From assembly GCA_022822785.1 (NCBI GenBank), contig JAJEAL010000053.1, positions 172,084 through 236,083 of the forward strand: DNA of 64,000 nt, in the 5' to 3' direction. The notes below the pieces were generated by a model that saw only the letters and a program-made list of their open reading frames with translations, was not told the DNA's origin and ran no database searches. Of this stretch, positions 1-8,387 are shown piece after piece (the first letter of the stretch is position 1; every line of letters begins with the position of its first letter). This DNA is from Candidatus Poribacteria bacterium. Its GTDB lineage: Bacteria; Poribacteria; WGA-4E; PCPOR2b. The translations under genes were made by a program, and so were the position numbers.

Positions 1-575
1 CCTATATCGGTCAGGATGCCTTCCGCGTTATCCAGCGCAAAGCAAACCCCATCAAATGGTCGCTTTTTTCGTTGATTGCTCGCCAACATGAACGGACCCT
101 TGAATGGCTTGCAGGGCAACCTTTTGTCGACGCTGAACAGATCGGATTCTACGGGCTCTCCTACGGCGGAAAAACCGCCATGCGTGTGCCCGCACTTCTC
201 GACGGTTACGCGCTGTCTATCTGCTCGGCAGATTTCAATGAGTGGATCGTCAAGAATGTGACATACGATTCTCGCTACAGCTATATGTTTACCGGCGAGT
301 ATGAGATGCCAGAATTTAATCTCGGCAACACTTTCAACTACGCAGAGATGGCGTGGTTGATTGCGCCTAGACCGTTTATGGTCGAGCGCGGCCATAACGA
401 TGGCGTTGCTCCGGACGAATGGGTCGCCTACGAATACGCAATCGTAAGACGCTTGTATGCAGATCTTGACATCTCCAATCGGACAGAGATTGAGTTCTTT
501 AATAGTGGACATGAGATTAACGGTCAAGGAACATTTCGCTTTCTTCACCACCACCTGAATTTGCCGGAACCGTAG
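1..575 (+). CDS. Alpha/beta hydrolase, C-terminal part (5' end outside window)
   Basis: The frame is open from the first bases of the window, so this is the 3' part of a longer gene; the TTG at 72 is internal. The residues G-L-S-Y-G-G form the nucleophile elbow of an alpha/beta hydrolase. A later G-H-N-D-G-V stretch could supply the acid and F-N-S-G-H-E the catalytic His, in the expected order Ser, Asp, His. This layout fits the dienelactone-hydrolase or acetyl-xylan-esterase-like branch. The substrate cannot be told from the fragment. No signal peptide can be judged because the N-terminus is missing. Confidence 0.75.
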   Translation, partial: YIGQDAFRVIQRKANPIKWSLFSLIARQHERTLEWLAGQPFVDAEQIGFYGLSYGGKTAMRVPALLDGYALSICSADFNEWIVKNVTYDSRYSYMFTGEYEMPEFNLGNTFNYAEMAWLIAPRPFMVERGHNDGVAPDEWVAYEYAIVRRLYADLDISNRTEIEFFNSGHEINGQGTFRFLHHHLNLPEP

Positions 576-634
576 ACTACCTGAAAACCGCACTCGCCCG
601 GCAACCCAATTCCATTTTCAAATACCATCTTTTT

Positions 635-662
635 TTGTTGGTTTTTTAACGTATGTTATGAT
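635..662 (+). promoter_or_regulatory. Probable recA promoter
   Basis: TTGTTG (635-640) and TATGAT (657-662) are separated by 16 bases and lie about 50 bases before the recA start. I see no clear LexA operator, either of the E. coli type or of the GAAC-N4-GTTC type, so SOS control is not shown by the sequence. Confidence 0.45.
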
Positions 663-713
663 ACAATTAACTTGTTTGGGCAATTCTTAACCATAACAAG
701 GAGAATTAACAAC

Positions 714-1784
714 ATGGAATTAGGTATGGACAAGCAGAAAGCAATAAATGCCGCAATCTCTCAGATTGAGCGGCAGCACGGTCAAGGCGCGATTATGCTT
801 CTGGATAGTGATGAAGTTGTTCCTGTTGCTGCTATCCCGACAGGCTCGCTGGCGTTAGACATTGCGCTAGGAGTTGGTGGTTTGCCTCGTGGACGAATTG
901 TTGAAATCTTTGGTCACGAATCTAGCGGTAAAACCACGCTTGCGCTTCACATGGTTGCGGAGGCACAGAAGCAGGATGGCGTGGCAGCATTTGTTGATGT
1001 CGAACATGCGCTAGACCCGCACTATGCTCAACAGATTGGTGTTAGCATGGAACACCTCCTAATCTCCCAACCGGACGCCGGAGAGCAAGCGTTGGATATT
1101 GTTGAGACCTTAGTTCGTAGTGGGGCTGTTGATATTGTTGTTGTTGACTCCGTCGCAGCGCTCACCCCTCATGCGGAGATTGAGGGTGATATGGGGGATA
1201 ACCACGTTGGGTTGTTACCGCGTTTGATGTCCAAAGCTTTACGTAAACTGTCCGGTGTCACCAATAAATCCAAAACCTGTGTGATCTTTACCAATCAGAT
1301 TCGACAGAAAATTGGTGTCTTGTTTGGAAATCCAGAAACGACGCCCGGCGGATTGGCACTTAAATTTCACGCCTCAGTTCGGCTGGAGATACGTCGGGCA
1401 GAAAGCCTGAAGGATGGTGCCAAACAAGTTGGGAACCGTACCCGTGTGAAGGTTGCCAAAAACAAGGTCGCCGCGCCATTCCGCCAAGCTGAATTTGACG
1501 TTATGTTTGGTGAAGGTATCTGTAAAATCGGGGAGATATTGGATGTGGGGATAGATGCGGGAGTTATTGAGAAAAGCGGTGCTTGGTTTTCTTATAGCGG
1601 TGAAAGGCTTGGACAGGGCAGGGCTAACGCCAAAGAATTTCTGGTAGCACACCCTGAAACCGCCGCCGAGATCGGGGCTAAGATTCGTGCTAACCTTGGC
1701 ATTCATCCCCCATCTGGCACCGCCTCGCTGTCGGCAACCGATGTTATGGCTGACGACAATGAAGGAGACGAAACAGGGCTCTAA
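714..1784 (+). CDS. recA: Recombinase RecA
   Basis: RecA forms ATP-dependent filaments on single-stranded DNA, catalyses strand exchange and triggers LexA cleavage. The 356-residue length is normal. The Walker A motif G-H-E-S-S-G-K-T-T lies near residue 60, Walker B is V-V-V-D-S-V-A-A-L, and the L2 region reads [10 protein letters not shown]. The end is acidic (D-D-N-E-G-D-E), as in most RecA proteins. The start at 714 follows AAGGAG with good spacing; an in-frame upstream start at 672 has no ribosome site. No recX follows. The neighbours are unrelated, so it is probably monocistronic. Confidence 0.97.
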   Translation: MELGMDKQKAINAAISQIERQHGQGAIMLLDSDEVVPVAAIPTGSLALDIALGVGGLPRGRIVEIFGHESSGKTTLALHMVAEAQKQDGVAAFVDVEHALDPHYAQQIGVSMEHLLISQPDAGEQALDIVETLVRSGAVDIVVVDSVAALTPHAEIEGDMGDNHVGLLPRLMSKALRKLSGVTNKSKTCVIFTNQIRQKIGVLFGNPETTPGGLALKFHASVRLEIRRAESLKDGAKQVGNRTRVKVAKNKVAAPFRQAEFDVMFGEGICKIGEILDVGIDAGVIEKSGAWFSYSGERLGQGRANAKEFLVAHPETAAEIGAKIRANLGIHPPSGTASLSATDVMADDNEGDETGL

Positions 1785-1879
1785 TAACCTTTCCCTCAAT
1801 CCTTGACGGTAAACGCTTTAGATGTTACCATAACGCGAAATGCCTCCTAATTCTGGTTAGTAAGTTGCGATTCATATCT

Positions 1880-2010
1880 TCATACATAAAGACTTACGCA
1901 GCTAAACAGTTAAAGCCCTGTAGTTCGGCGATGAATCGCCGCTGGACACCGTTGCCAACGCCCGATGAATCGGGCAACTACAATCGAAGTGTGTAAGTCC
2001 TGACATAAAG
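1880..2010. repeat. Composite palindromic intergenic repeat (MITE-like)
   Basis: The gap between recA and the hydantoinase gene (1785-2103) holds no gene. It carries a small composite palindrome. AGACTTAC at 1890 and GTAAGTCC near 1993 face each other as outer inverted repeats. Inside are GGCGATGAATCGCC and GCCCGATGAATCGGGC, which are hairpins in their own right and share the GATGAATC core. GTAGTT and AACTAC flank this pair. This is the structure of a non-autonomous element or REP-type repeat. No protein is encoded. Confidence 0.55.
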
Positions 2011-2103
2011 ACTTAATCTGCCAGACAGAAAAATTTCAAGGGCAAAAAGACGGCGTTATAGGAGGAGGGGAGTGCTCTCTGTACGGAGACCTGCGACAAT
2101 TTT

Positions 2104-4170
2104 ATGGGAAAACTTGTTGGTGTGGATATTGGCGGCACTTTCACCGATATTGTCGTTTTAGATGAAAACGAAAAGCGTCTACAGATTGGAAAGGCTTCAA
2201 CCACGCCACGTGAGCTATCTATCGGCTTAATTGCTGGCTTGGATGCGCTTGAGGTTTCCTATCCTGACATCGAACTGGTCATTCACGGTACGACTGTGGC
2301 AACCAATGCCATCTTGGAGCGCAAAGGTGTACGCTGCGGTCTGATTGCAACGCGTGGGTTCCGCGATATTCTGGAGCTGAGGCGTCGTGATCGACCACAC
2401 CTCTACGGTCTCAGCGGATCTTATGAGCCGTTAATTCCACGAGATCGACGCAAAGAGGTCTCTGAGCGTATTTCGGCAGAGGGCGATATTCTTGTACCAT
2501 TAGCAGCGGGAGAAGTAATCGCTGCTGCTGAAGAACTGGTATCGGACGGTGTCGAAGCCATTGTCATTAGTTTCCTGAACGCCTACATCAATCCCGCAAA
2601 CGAACGCAGCGCCAAAGCCCTTCTGCAAACACGCTTCCCTAATCTTTATATCGTTGCATCAGCAGACATTCTCCCACTCTTCCGTGAATTTGAACGCACG
2701 AGCACTGCTACTGTGAACGCGTACGTACAGCCAATAGTCAGTCGCTACTTGGCTCGGCTCCAACAACGCTTGGAAAAATGTGGCTACAGTGGGAATCTTC
2801 TCATTATGCAGTCGAACGGTGGGATGATGTCGGTGGAAGCGGCTCGTGACTTTTCAGTCAACACGGTCCTATCGGGTCCCGCAGCTGGAGTGATTGCTGC
2901 GACTAAGATTGCTGCAGAAAGTGGTTTCCAGAATCTGATTGGCTACGACATGGGAGGTACGAGTCTGGATGTGTCGTTAGTAACAGAGGGGAAACCGGTA
3001 GTCTCAAACGGGATAGAACCGGAGTTTGGCATTCCAATCATGGTGTCGATGATTGATATCCATACCATCGGCGCGGGCGGTGGTAGCATCGCCCGAATTG
3101 ATGAAGGCGGTTTGCTCCAAGTGGGACCCGAGAGTGCCGGCGCTGAACCGGGACCCATTTGCTACGGATTGGGGGGCACTGAACCGACAGTTACGGATGC
3201 GAACGTAATTCTGGGTCGGATCAACCCGGAGTATCCTATCGCTAGATCGACCGATTTTTCGTTTGACCTTGATACAGCCCGGTTGATTCTCACCGAGAAG
3301 GTTGGCAAACCGCTCGGCCTCTCCTTAGAGGAAGCAGCCCTGGCAGTTCTCACCATTGCAAATAACCGGATCGCTGGTAGCATCCGTCGTATCTCTATTG
3401 ATCGTGGCCATGATCCGCGAGATTTTGTGCTCTTTTCCTTCGGAGGTGGCGGACCGTTGATGGTCAGCTTCCTTCTACGGGAGCTTGGTGTTGCACAGGC
3501 ACTTGTCCCCTACTATCCCGGTATTGTCTCTGCTTGGGGCTGTGTCATCGCGGACCTTCAGCACGATTTTGTGACTATGATCAACCGTCGTCTCCCTGAA
3601 CTCGATCTAAGTGACGCGGAGGAAATTTTTGCTGAACACCTCACGCAGGGAGAACAACTCATCGAGAGAGAACAGATTCCCCTGACACAGGTAAGTGTGT
3701 TACGCGAAGCAGAAATTTCCTATGAGGGGCAAACCCATGTGATCCGGACACCGTTACCAGCGGGACCTGTGTCTTCTAGCATTATCGCAGAAAGTTTTCG
3801 TCGTGTATATCTCCGCCAATACGGGCAGGTCGACGAGACATTTGGTGGATTGGAAACGCTGTTGGATACCATCCCTATCCGTCTGCTAAACCTTCGTACC
3901 TCTGTGATTGGTGTGCGCCCAGACCTATCACTGAAAGATTTTATCCCCAGTCCCAAAACGACTCTGCAAGACGCGCAGAAGGGTGTCAGACCCGTCTATG
4001 TGGAGGATCGGTTTGTGGAATGTCCCATCTACGATCGCTCTCTGCTCCCGTGGAGAAGCCAGTTTTCCGGGCCCGCCGTTATCGAACAGCCGGACACAAC
4101 TATCTGGATCGAACCATGGGTTTGCGTCTGTGTGGCTGAAGGGGGAAATCTTTTTCTTAGTATAGCCTAA
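2104..4170 (+). CDS. Hydantoinase/oxoprolinase family protein, A subunit type
   Basis: This 688-residue protein matches the HyuA family, whose members hydrolyse N-methylhydantoin, 5-oxoproline or related cyclic amides with ATP. The N-terminus has the hydantoinase A motif V-D-I-G-G-T-F-T-D. The second half has the ASKHA-type phosphate loops G-Y-D-M-G-G-T-S-L-D and F-S-F-G-G-G-G-P-L near residues 280 and 450. The usual partner, HyuB, is not adjacent: upstream is recA and downstream a lipoprotein. It may act with a distant B subunit, or be one of the A-only acetophenone-carboxylase-like relatives. The substrate is not predictable. Confidence 0.88.
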   Translation: MGKLVGVDIGGTFTDIVVLDENEKRLQIGKASTTPRELSIGLIAGLDALEVSYPDIELVIHGTTVATNAILERKGVRCGLIATRGFRDILELRRRDRPHLYGLSGSYEPLIPRDRRKEVSERISAEGDILVPLAAGEVIAAAEELVSDGVEAIVISFLNAYINPANERSAKALLQTRFPNLYIVASADILPLFREFERTSTATVNAYVQPIVSRYLARLQQRLEKCGYSGNLLIMQSNGGMMSVEAARDFSVNTVLSGPAAGVIAATKIAAESGFQNLIGYDMGGTSLDVSLVTEGKPVVSNGIEPEFGIPIMVSMIDIHTIGAGGGSIARIDEGGLLQVGPESAGAEPGPICYGLGGTEPTVTDANVILGRINPEYPIARSTDFSFDLDTARLILTEKVGKPLGLSLEEAALAVLTIANNRIAGSIRRISIDRGHDPRDFVLFSFGGGGPLMVSFLLRELGVAQALVPYYPGIVSAWGCVIADLQHDFVTMINRRLPELDLSDAEEIFAEHLTQGEQLIEREQIPLTQVSVLREAEISYEGQTHVIRTPLPAGPVSSSIIAESFRRVYLRQYGQVDETFGGLETLLDTIPIRLLNLRTSVIGVRPDLSLKDFIPSPKTTLQDAQKGVRPVYVEDRFVECPIYDRSLLPWRSQFSGPAVIEQPDTTIWIEPWVCVCVAEGGNLFLSIA

Positions 4171-4404
4171 GCTGTGCAATCAGCTGCATCGGCAACGCCT
4201 CAATCTGTCCACTTCATCGCTCTGGGGAGCCGTCCCGCTTTTTTCTGAAGTAAATCCAAGTAAGTTGCAATTAACTGTTTAAGATGTACCCACTTCAACC
4301 TGACTCCTCATAGGGAATGGAGATCTCCGTTCCGTTTCCTTCTGTGCATCACATATTACAGCCTGTCCCGATTTATCGGGGCATTACACTGTATGAAGTA
4401 GTCC

Positions 4405-5265
4405 ATGAAAAAACTTGCTCTAATGATGTTCGCGCTTCTGATTCTTGGCTGCGGCGCCGAAAAACCCGATGTCCAGGCGCCAGTGGTCGAAGAACTAATG
4501 GAAGATGAACCCATCCCCCAACCGGAAATGATTGCAGAGGGCACCGTAAAACACGGAGAGGTTAATGTTGATCCGCAACCATTGAATCTCAGTGGATTTC
4601 GATTCGTATTTAAGGAACCTGTCTATTGGCATTCGGTTTTTCTCTACGATAAGAAGCGCGATGAGTACCTCTGGAGCTGGAACTCTCCCCATGATCGCTG
4701 GTGTAAGGAAACAAAAGTCGTGCTTATAGAGCACATGCATTCCCGCGATCTGTTGGAATACAATACCGACTACGAGATTACGATATACACTCGAAATTTC
4801 GACTGCGATGCCTCAGAGACAGTGATACAGTTTCGGACAGAGCCGCGGAGGTCCACGGTTGAGGAACCAGAACCCGTGATGCGAGAACGACTACCCACTG
4901 TGCCATCAGGTGAACACTTTTGGCTTGACATAACGCCTCCGGAATTAGTATGGGCAGATGTGGAAGATGGAGCTGCTGACATCGCCCCTGAACCGCTCAA
5001 TGCAAATGGAATTCGCTTTGTATTCGATAGAGATATCAGAAAGTATGAGATTAACCTCACGTTCCGTGAGGGTGAGTCCCTCCGTTGGTTCCCGGCCGGG
5101 CTAGTTGAGCACGAGAACATCGGAAACGAGATAAAGATAATCCACGCCGAGGGAGTCCCGCTGTTGGAATTCGATACCGTATACGTCATTCATATTTTTG
5201 TTCAGGATTACTGCTGTTGGACCAATGATTTCCGGATAACGTTTCGGACAAAGCCAAAGCCTTAG
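4405..5265 (+). CDS. Lipoprotein with two Ig-like (SbsA/Big_5-type) repeats
   Basis: The N-terminus is a lipoprotein signal: two Lys, a hydrophobic stretch, then L-I-L-G-C with the lipidated Cys at residue 16. The mature part has two related halves. Each carries a block of the form E-x-x-x-D-x-x-P-x-P-L-N-x-x-G-x-R-F-V-F (about residues 45-70 and 190-220), followed by a Y-x-I-x-I/H-I strand and ending at T-D/N-x-x-x-x-F-R-T. This resembles Ig-like domains of the SbsA/Big_5 type found in surface proteins. The function is unknown. The 234-base gap before it holds only a short hairpin, CCCGATTTATCGGGG, near 4367. Confidence 0.65.
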   Translation: MKKLALMMFALLILGCGAEKPDVQAPVVEELMEDEPIPQPEMIAEGTVKHGEVNVDPQPLNLSGFRFVFKEPVYWHSVFLYDKKRDEYLWSWNSPHDRWCKETKVVLIEHMHSRDLLEYNTDYEITIYTRNFDCDASETVIQFRTEPRRSTVEEPEPVMRERLPTVPSGEHFWLDITPPELVWADVEDGAADIAPEPLNANGIRFVFDRDIRKYEINLTFREGESLRWFPAGLVEHENIGNEIKIIHAEGVPLLEFDTVYVIHIFVQDYCCWTNDFRITFRTKPKP

Positions 5266-5411
5266 TATGAAGCGTGCAACCGGATCCGTGTCCACTGGAT
5301 GTCGGATTCGGCGCGACTGTCGCTTCTATCAGCATTTTCCACAATCGGCTGCACTCCGTTCCATCTGTTCTAAACCGCTGAAATAATTGTCGATCTTTTG
5401 TGCTATTATTA

Positions 5412-5545
5412 TAGGTCGAGATTCACATCTTGACACCCAAACGTTGATTCCCGAAAATCGACCTACAATAGGGCAACCATGAGGGTTGTCCCTACAGGGA
5501 ATTCACCCAATGTAGAGGCAGGTGTTGTGCCTACCTATCGATGAT
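5412..5545. repeat. Intergenic cluster of palindromic repeats
   Basis: Bases 5266-5710 hold no supportable gene. TAGGTCGAGATTCAC (5412-5426) faces AATCGACCTA (about 5456-5465). The same 15-mer occurs inverted at 39824-39838. Next come AGGGCAACC and GGGTTGTCCCT as a hairpin (about 5469-5493), then GTAGAGGCA and TGTGCCTAC (about 5512-5534). These look like dispersed REP-type repeats. I see nothing coding here. Confidence 0.5.
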
Positions 5546-5718
5546 TCTCGGAGCAGAGATGAACTAATTTCTCAAATGTCAACAGAACGTTGGTTACTAG
5601 GGTTAGTATCGCGTTGTTAAAATCTGCGGATACTTAGTGAGCTCTTGCTGTCAAGTCCGCGTGCCTGCGGTTTTATCCCCTCTTATTGGCCTCTCTACCC
5701 TCCCTCCTATCAAAAAAC

Positions 5719-5747
5719 TTGTATTTCTCACAAAAATATGCTACGAT
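5719..5747 (+). promoter_or_regulatory. Promoter of the sulfurtransferase leader
   Basis: TTGTAT (5719-5724) and TACGAT (5742-5747) are spaced by 17 bases. Transcription would begin near 5754, about 180 bases upstream of the sulfurtransferase start and just ahead of two strong hairpins. Confidence 0.5.
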
Positions 5748-5754
5748 TGCTAGT

Positions 5755-5918
5755 GCGGGATGCAGATGATAGTTCTGCTTCCCCGAAACGAGAATATTAC
5801 GGAACTAAGCAGCCATGATTCCGTAAAGACGACGCAACGGTAACAAAAAGAATGGGCGAAGGCATCAACGATATCTTTCGCTCAAATAGCAGAATATATC
5901 AATTTTCAAATTAAAGCA
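5755..5918 (+). promoter_or_regulatory. Structured 5' leader, possible cis-regulatory RNA
   Basis: Between the promoter and the sulfurtransferase gene lies a long untranslated leader with two hairpins: GCAGA/TCTGC (about 5762-5777) and a perfect 8-base stem TTACGGAA/TTCCGTAA (5797-5804 with 5819-5826). A purine-rich unpaired stretch follows. I cannot match it to a riboswitch class. No T-run terminator is visible, so control of translation or RNA stability is more likely than attenuation. The function is inference. Confidence 0.35.
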
Positions 5919-5932
5919 GGAGGTTTTTTCTT

Positions 5933-6781
5933 ATGGCAGATTATGCACACCCCGAAGTATTAGTAACCACCGATTGGGTTGCCCAGCACGGTAGCGATGC
6001 AGGTATTCGTTTGGTAGAGGTTGATGTAGATACAGCGGCTTACGACGAAGGACACATCAGCGGCGCTGTCGGGCTTAACTGGCAAACCCAGTTGTGTGAC
6101 CAAGTGCGGCGCGACATCTTAACAAAAGAGCAGTTTGAAGAGTTGTGCCAAGATAACGGCATTAACAACGATACCACGGTAATCTTCTACGGTGACAATA
6201 ACAATTGGTTTGCTACTTACGCACTGTGGCAATTCCGATACTACGGGCATGACGAAAGCAAACTGAAGGTGATGGACGGCGGTCGTCAGAAGTGGATTGA
6301 TGAGGGCCGCGACTTAGTCACGGATACCTCTTCGCCTGCTAGCACCGACTACAAAGCAAAATTCCCCGATGACAATGTCCGGGCAACAAAAGATCACGTT
6401 CTGCCGACGCTGGAGCAGGGAGTGGTCAACCTTGTCGATGTGCGTTCGCCGGCAGAGTTCACCGGTGAGATTATCGCACCCCCAGGATTGCCCGAAACAG
6501 CACAACGTCCGGGACGCATTCCGGGTGCAGCGAATATCCCGTGGGCAACCGCAGTGGCGGACGACGGCACCTTCAAATCCTACGACGAGCTGAAGGAGAT
6601 CTACGAAGGGGCTGGTGTGGATCCAGAAAAGGAGACTGTCGCTTACTGTCGTATTGGTGAACGTTCGTCGCACACATGGTTTGCGCTAAAATACCTACTC
6701 GGTTACGAAAAGGTCCGCAACTACGACGGTAGCTGGACAGAGTGGGGTAATCTTGTCGGCGCACCTATTGCCAAAGGATAG
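5933..6781 (+). CDS. Two-domain sulfurtransferase (rhodanese family)
   Basis: Sulfurtransferases of this type move a sulfane sulfur from thiosulfate or 3-mercaptopyruvate to cyanide or a thiol acceptor. The 282 residues contain an inactive N-terminal rhodanese domain (about 10-130) and a catalytic C-terminal one (about 150-280). The active loop is C-R-I-G-E-R-S-S-H with Cys near residue 238. It resembles the CRIGER loop of CysA-type thiosulfate sulfurtransferases more than the CGSGVTA loop of mercaptopyruvate enzymes, so thiosulfate is the likelier donor. AGGAGG stands 9 bases before the ATG. The gene is probably cytoplasmic and monocistronic, ending in a hairpin at 6801. Confidence 0.92.
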   Translation: MADYAHPEVLVTTDWVAQHGSDAGIRLVEVDVDTAAYDEGHISGAVGLNWQTQLCDQVRRDILTKEQFEELCQDNGINNDTTVIFYGDNNNWFATYALWQFRYYGHDESKLKVMDGGRQKWIDEGRDLVTDTSSPASTDYKAKFPDDNVRATKDHVLPTLEQGVVNLVDVRSPAEFTGEIIAPPGLPETAQRPGRIPGAANIPWATAVADDGTFKSYDELKEIYEGAGVDPEKETVAYCRIGERSSHTWFALKYLLGYEKVRNYDGSWTEWGNLVGAPIAKG

Positions 6782-6800
6782 TCAATAATAATACCGAACT

Positions 6801-6828
6801 AGTAGGGACGCGTCTTTGTGTCCCTACT
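6801..6828. terminator. Hairpin between sulfurtransferase and phosphotransferase genes
   Basis: AGTAGGGAC and GTCCCTACT form a perfect 9-base stem with a 10-base loop. There is no T-run on either side, so it may be a REP-type repeat or RNA-stabilising hairpin and not a classical terminator. Confidence 0.4.
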
Positions 6829-6856
6829 ACTCCAGTTCAAAAGAGGTCCGTGATTA

Positions 6857-7921
6857 ATGATTGTCAGTGCCGAACAGATCACACCACAATGGTTGACGAA
6901 CCGGTTCCAACAGAACGGGCATCTGTCGCAACATACTGTAACTGACGTACAGATTGGTGAGACATTTGAATCAACCGCTGCCTTTTTTACACGGTTGAAA
7001 GCAACCTATTCCACTCAATCGGAGAATTGTCCTCATACCCATTTAATCTTCAAGAATTATCGGGACGGTTGGTTTGGGGGTGGCATTGCGGAATCAGTCT
7101 TCTTTAACGAAATTGCGGCTCAAATGCCGGCCCCACCGGTTTTCCGTTGCTATGACTTCGACTATGACCGTGATGTCCGTCGGTGCTATTTTATCTTTGA
7201 AGATGCCTCTGTGACACACACTGAAATCCCTCCCAAGGAGGACGGAGGATTTACCGTTGTTCTCTACAAGCAGATTATTGATGAACTGTTGAAGTTCCAT
7301 ACGCAATGGTGGGAGCACTCGCGGATTTCGCAGGACGATTTCCTGCGAGGACGAGGAGGGCCGCTCCGCATGGCGGATGCCGCAACACCCGAAATTATAC
7401 AAACTTATTGCGAACACTGGCGAGAAACGCTGCTTCCTCAATTTGCGGACAAAGCCCAAGCCGAATTATCACAAGAGATATTTGATTTTGTGGTTCATGC
7501 CATCAATAGTTGGGAGCGGTTGTATGCGGAGCGCATCAAAGATAATAAAGCGTTGACACTGCTACACGGTGACCTGCATCATTGGAATCTCTTTTACCCT
7601 AAAAACCCGAAAACAGATGGGCTTTATTTTGGCGATTGGGAAACCTATAAACGGGGGATGGGACCGTATGATCTCTGTTACTTGGTTGGGGGCGATTCCT
7701 CGCCACAACGACATGAGATTGAGAAAGATCTGTTGCTGTACTATTACGATGGCCTTGTCAATGGGGGAGTTTTAGGGTATAGCTGGGAAGACTGTATCTA
7801 TGACTACCGACTCTCGGTGATTGCTACCCTCTTTCCTCCGATTGGTTGGCAGAGCGTGTTCCGATTCAAGCTCCGACACGCTCATTTTCAGGATTGGAAC
7901 TGTCAGGAATTACTTGAGTAA
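6857..7921 (+). CDS. Aminoglycoside-phosphotransferase-fold kinase (small-molecule kinase)
   Basis: This 354-residue protein has the APH/choline-kinase fold. The Brenner-like catalytic loop H-G-D-L-H-H-W-N lies near residue 240 and the metal-binding G-D-W-E about 20 residues later, in place of the DFG of protein kinases. The N-terminal lobe has L-I-F-K, a candidate ATP-binding Lys. It resembles the ecdysteroid-kinase-like and phosphotransferase-enzyme families, which phosphorylate hydroxyl groups of small metabolites. The substrate is unknown. It has no obvious partner. The ATG at 6857 begins 76 bases after the previous gene, behind a weak AGAGG site. Confidence 0.8.
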   Translation: MIVSAEQITPQWLTNRFQQNGHLSQHTVTDVQIGETFESTAAFFTRLKATYSTQSENCPHTHLIFKNYRDGWFGGGIAESVFFNEIAAQMPAPPVFRCYDFDYDRDVRRCYFIFEDASVTHTEIPPKEDGGFTVVLYKQIIDELLKFHTQWWEHSRISQDDFLRGRGGPLRMADAATPEIIQTYCEHWRETLLPQFADKAQAELSQEIFDFVVHAINSWERLYAERIKDNKALTLLHGDLHHWNLFYPKNPKTDGLYFGDWETYKRGMGPYDLCYLVGGDSSPQRHEIEKDLLLYYYDGLVNGGVLGYSWEDCIYDYRLSVIATLFPPIGWQSVFRFKLRHAHFQDWNCQELLE

Positions 7922-8022
7922 TCTCTTTCCGCTGGTGCGCTCAGGGACAGGTAGTATGAGGTGCCGGTGGATTTTTGGCAAACCTCACTACAACTAAAAT
8001 TCGTTTTATTCTGGAGTCATAT

Positions 8023-8301
8023 ATGCCCAAATTTGTTTCTGCTCATATCATTGCCTGCATGACCCGACAGGATGTCGAAAGACTCGTCAAGCGATTTATT
8101 GACGAGGAGAGCAACGGAGTCAAAAGCTTGAAAGTGCAGTGTGACACAGTCCTCGGTCGAATGGTCTGTGAATGGGAGGCGCCGGATCGAGATACACTTG
8201 TGGAATGGCTCAAAATGCGTCATGTGCATTTTCGCGGAGGTGGGGAATGGGTGATGCGTGTGCAGCTGGAAACAGTAGATAACAAAGTTGCTAGACTTTA
8301 A
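8023..8301 (+). CDS. Small conserved-type protein, DUF4242-like
   Basis: This 92-residue protein starts at the ATG preceded by GGAG at 7-base spacing; an in-frame TTG at 7975 is less likely. It has the pattern of a small ferredoxin-like alpha/beta fold. H-I-I-A-C-M-T near the start and M-R-H-V-H-F-R near the end bring Cys and His residues together. It is reminiscent of DUF4242 nickel-binding-like proteins, but the match is from memory and weak. It stands just before the pterin genes and may be co-transcribed with them. Confidence 0.55.
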   Translation: MPKFVSAHIIACMTRQDVERLVKRFIDEESNGVKSLKVQCDTVLGRMVCEWEAPDRDTLVEWLKMRHVHFRGGGEWVMRVQLETVDNKVARL

Positions 8302-8387
8302 CAGTTGGTCAATCCACGAAATGTCAAGAACCGAGGCGATGCAACGGGTGAACAGTGCATCTTGTTGAGCAGATAAGGAATCTCATC

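Noticed and set aside
635..713. A LexA box before recA.
   Set aside because: No sequence close to the known LexA operator types could be found, so SOS control is not claimed.
5755..5918. Assignment of the sulfurtransferase leader to a known riboswitch (cyclic di-GMP, SAM or preQ1).
   Set aside because: The conserved core bases of those classes are not visible. Only the stems are supported, so it is left unassigned.
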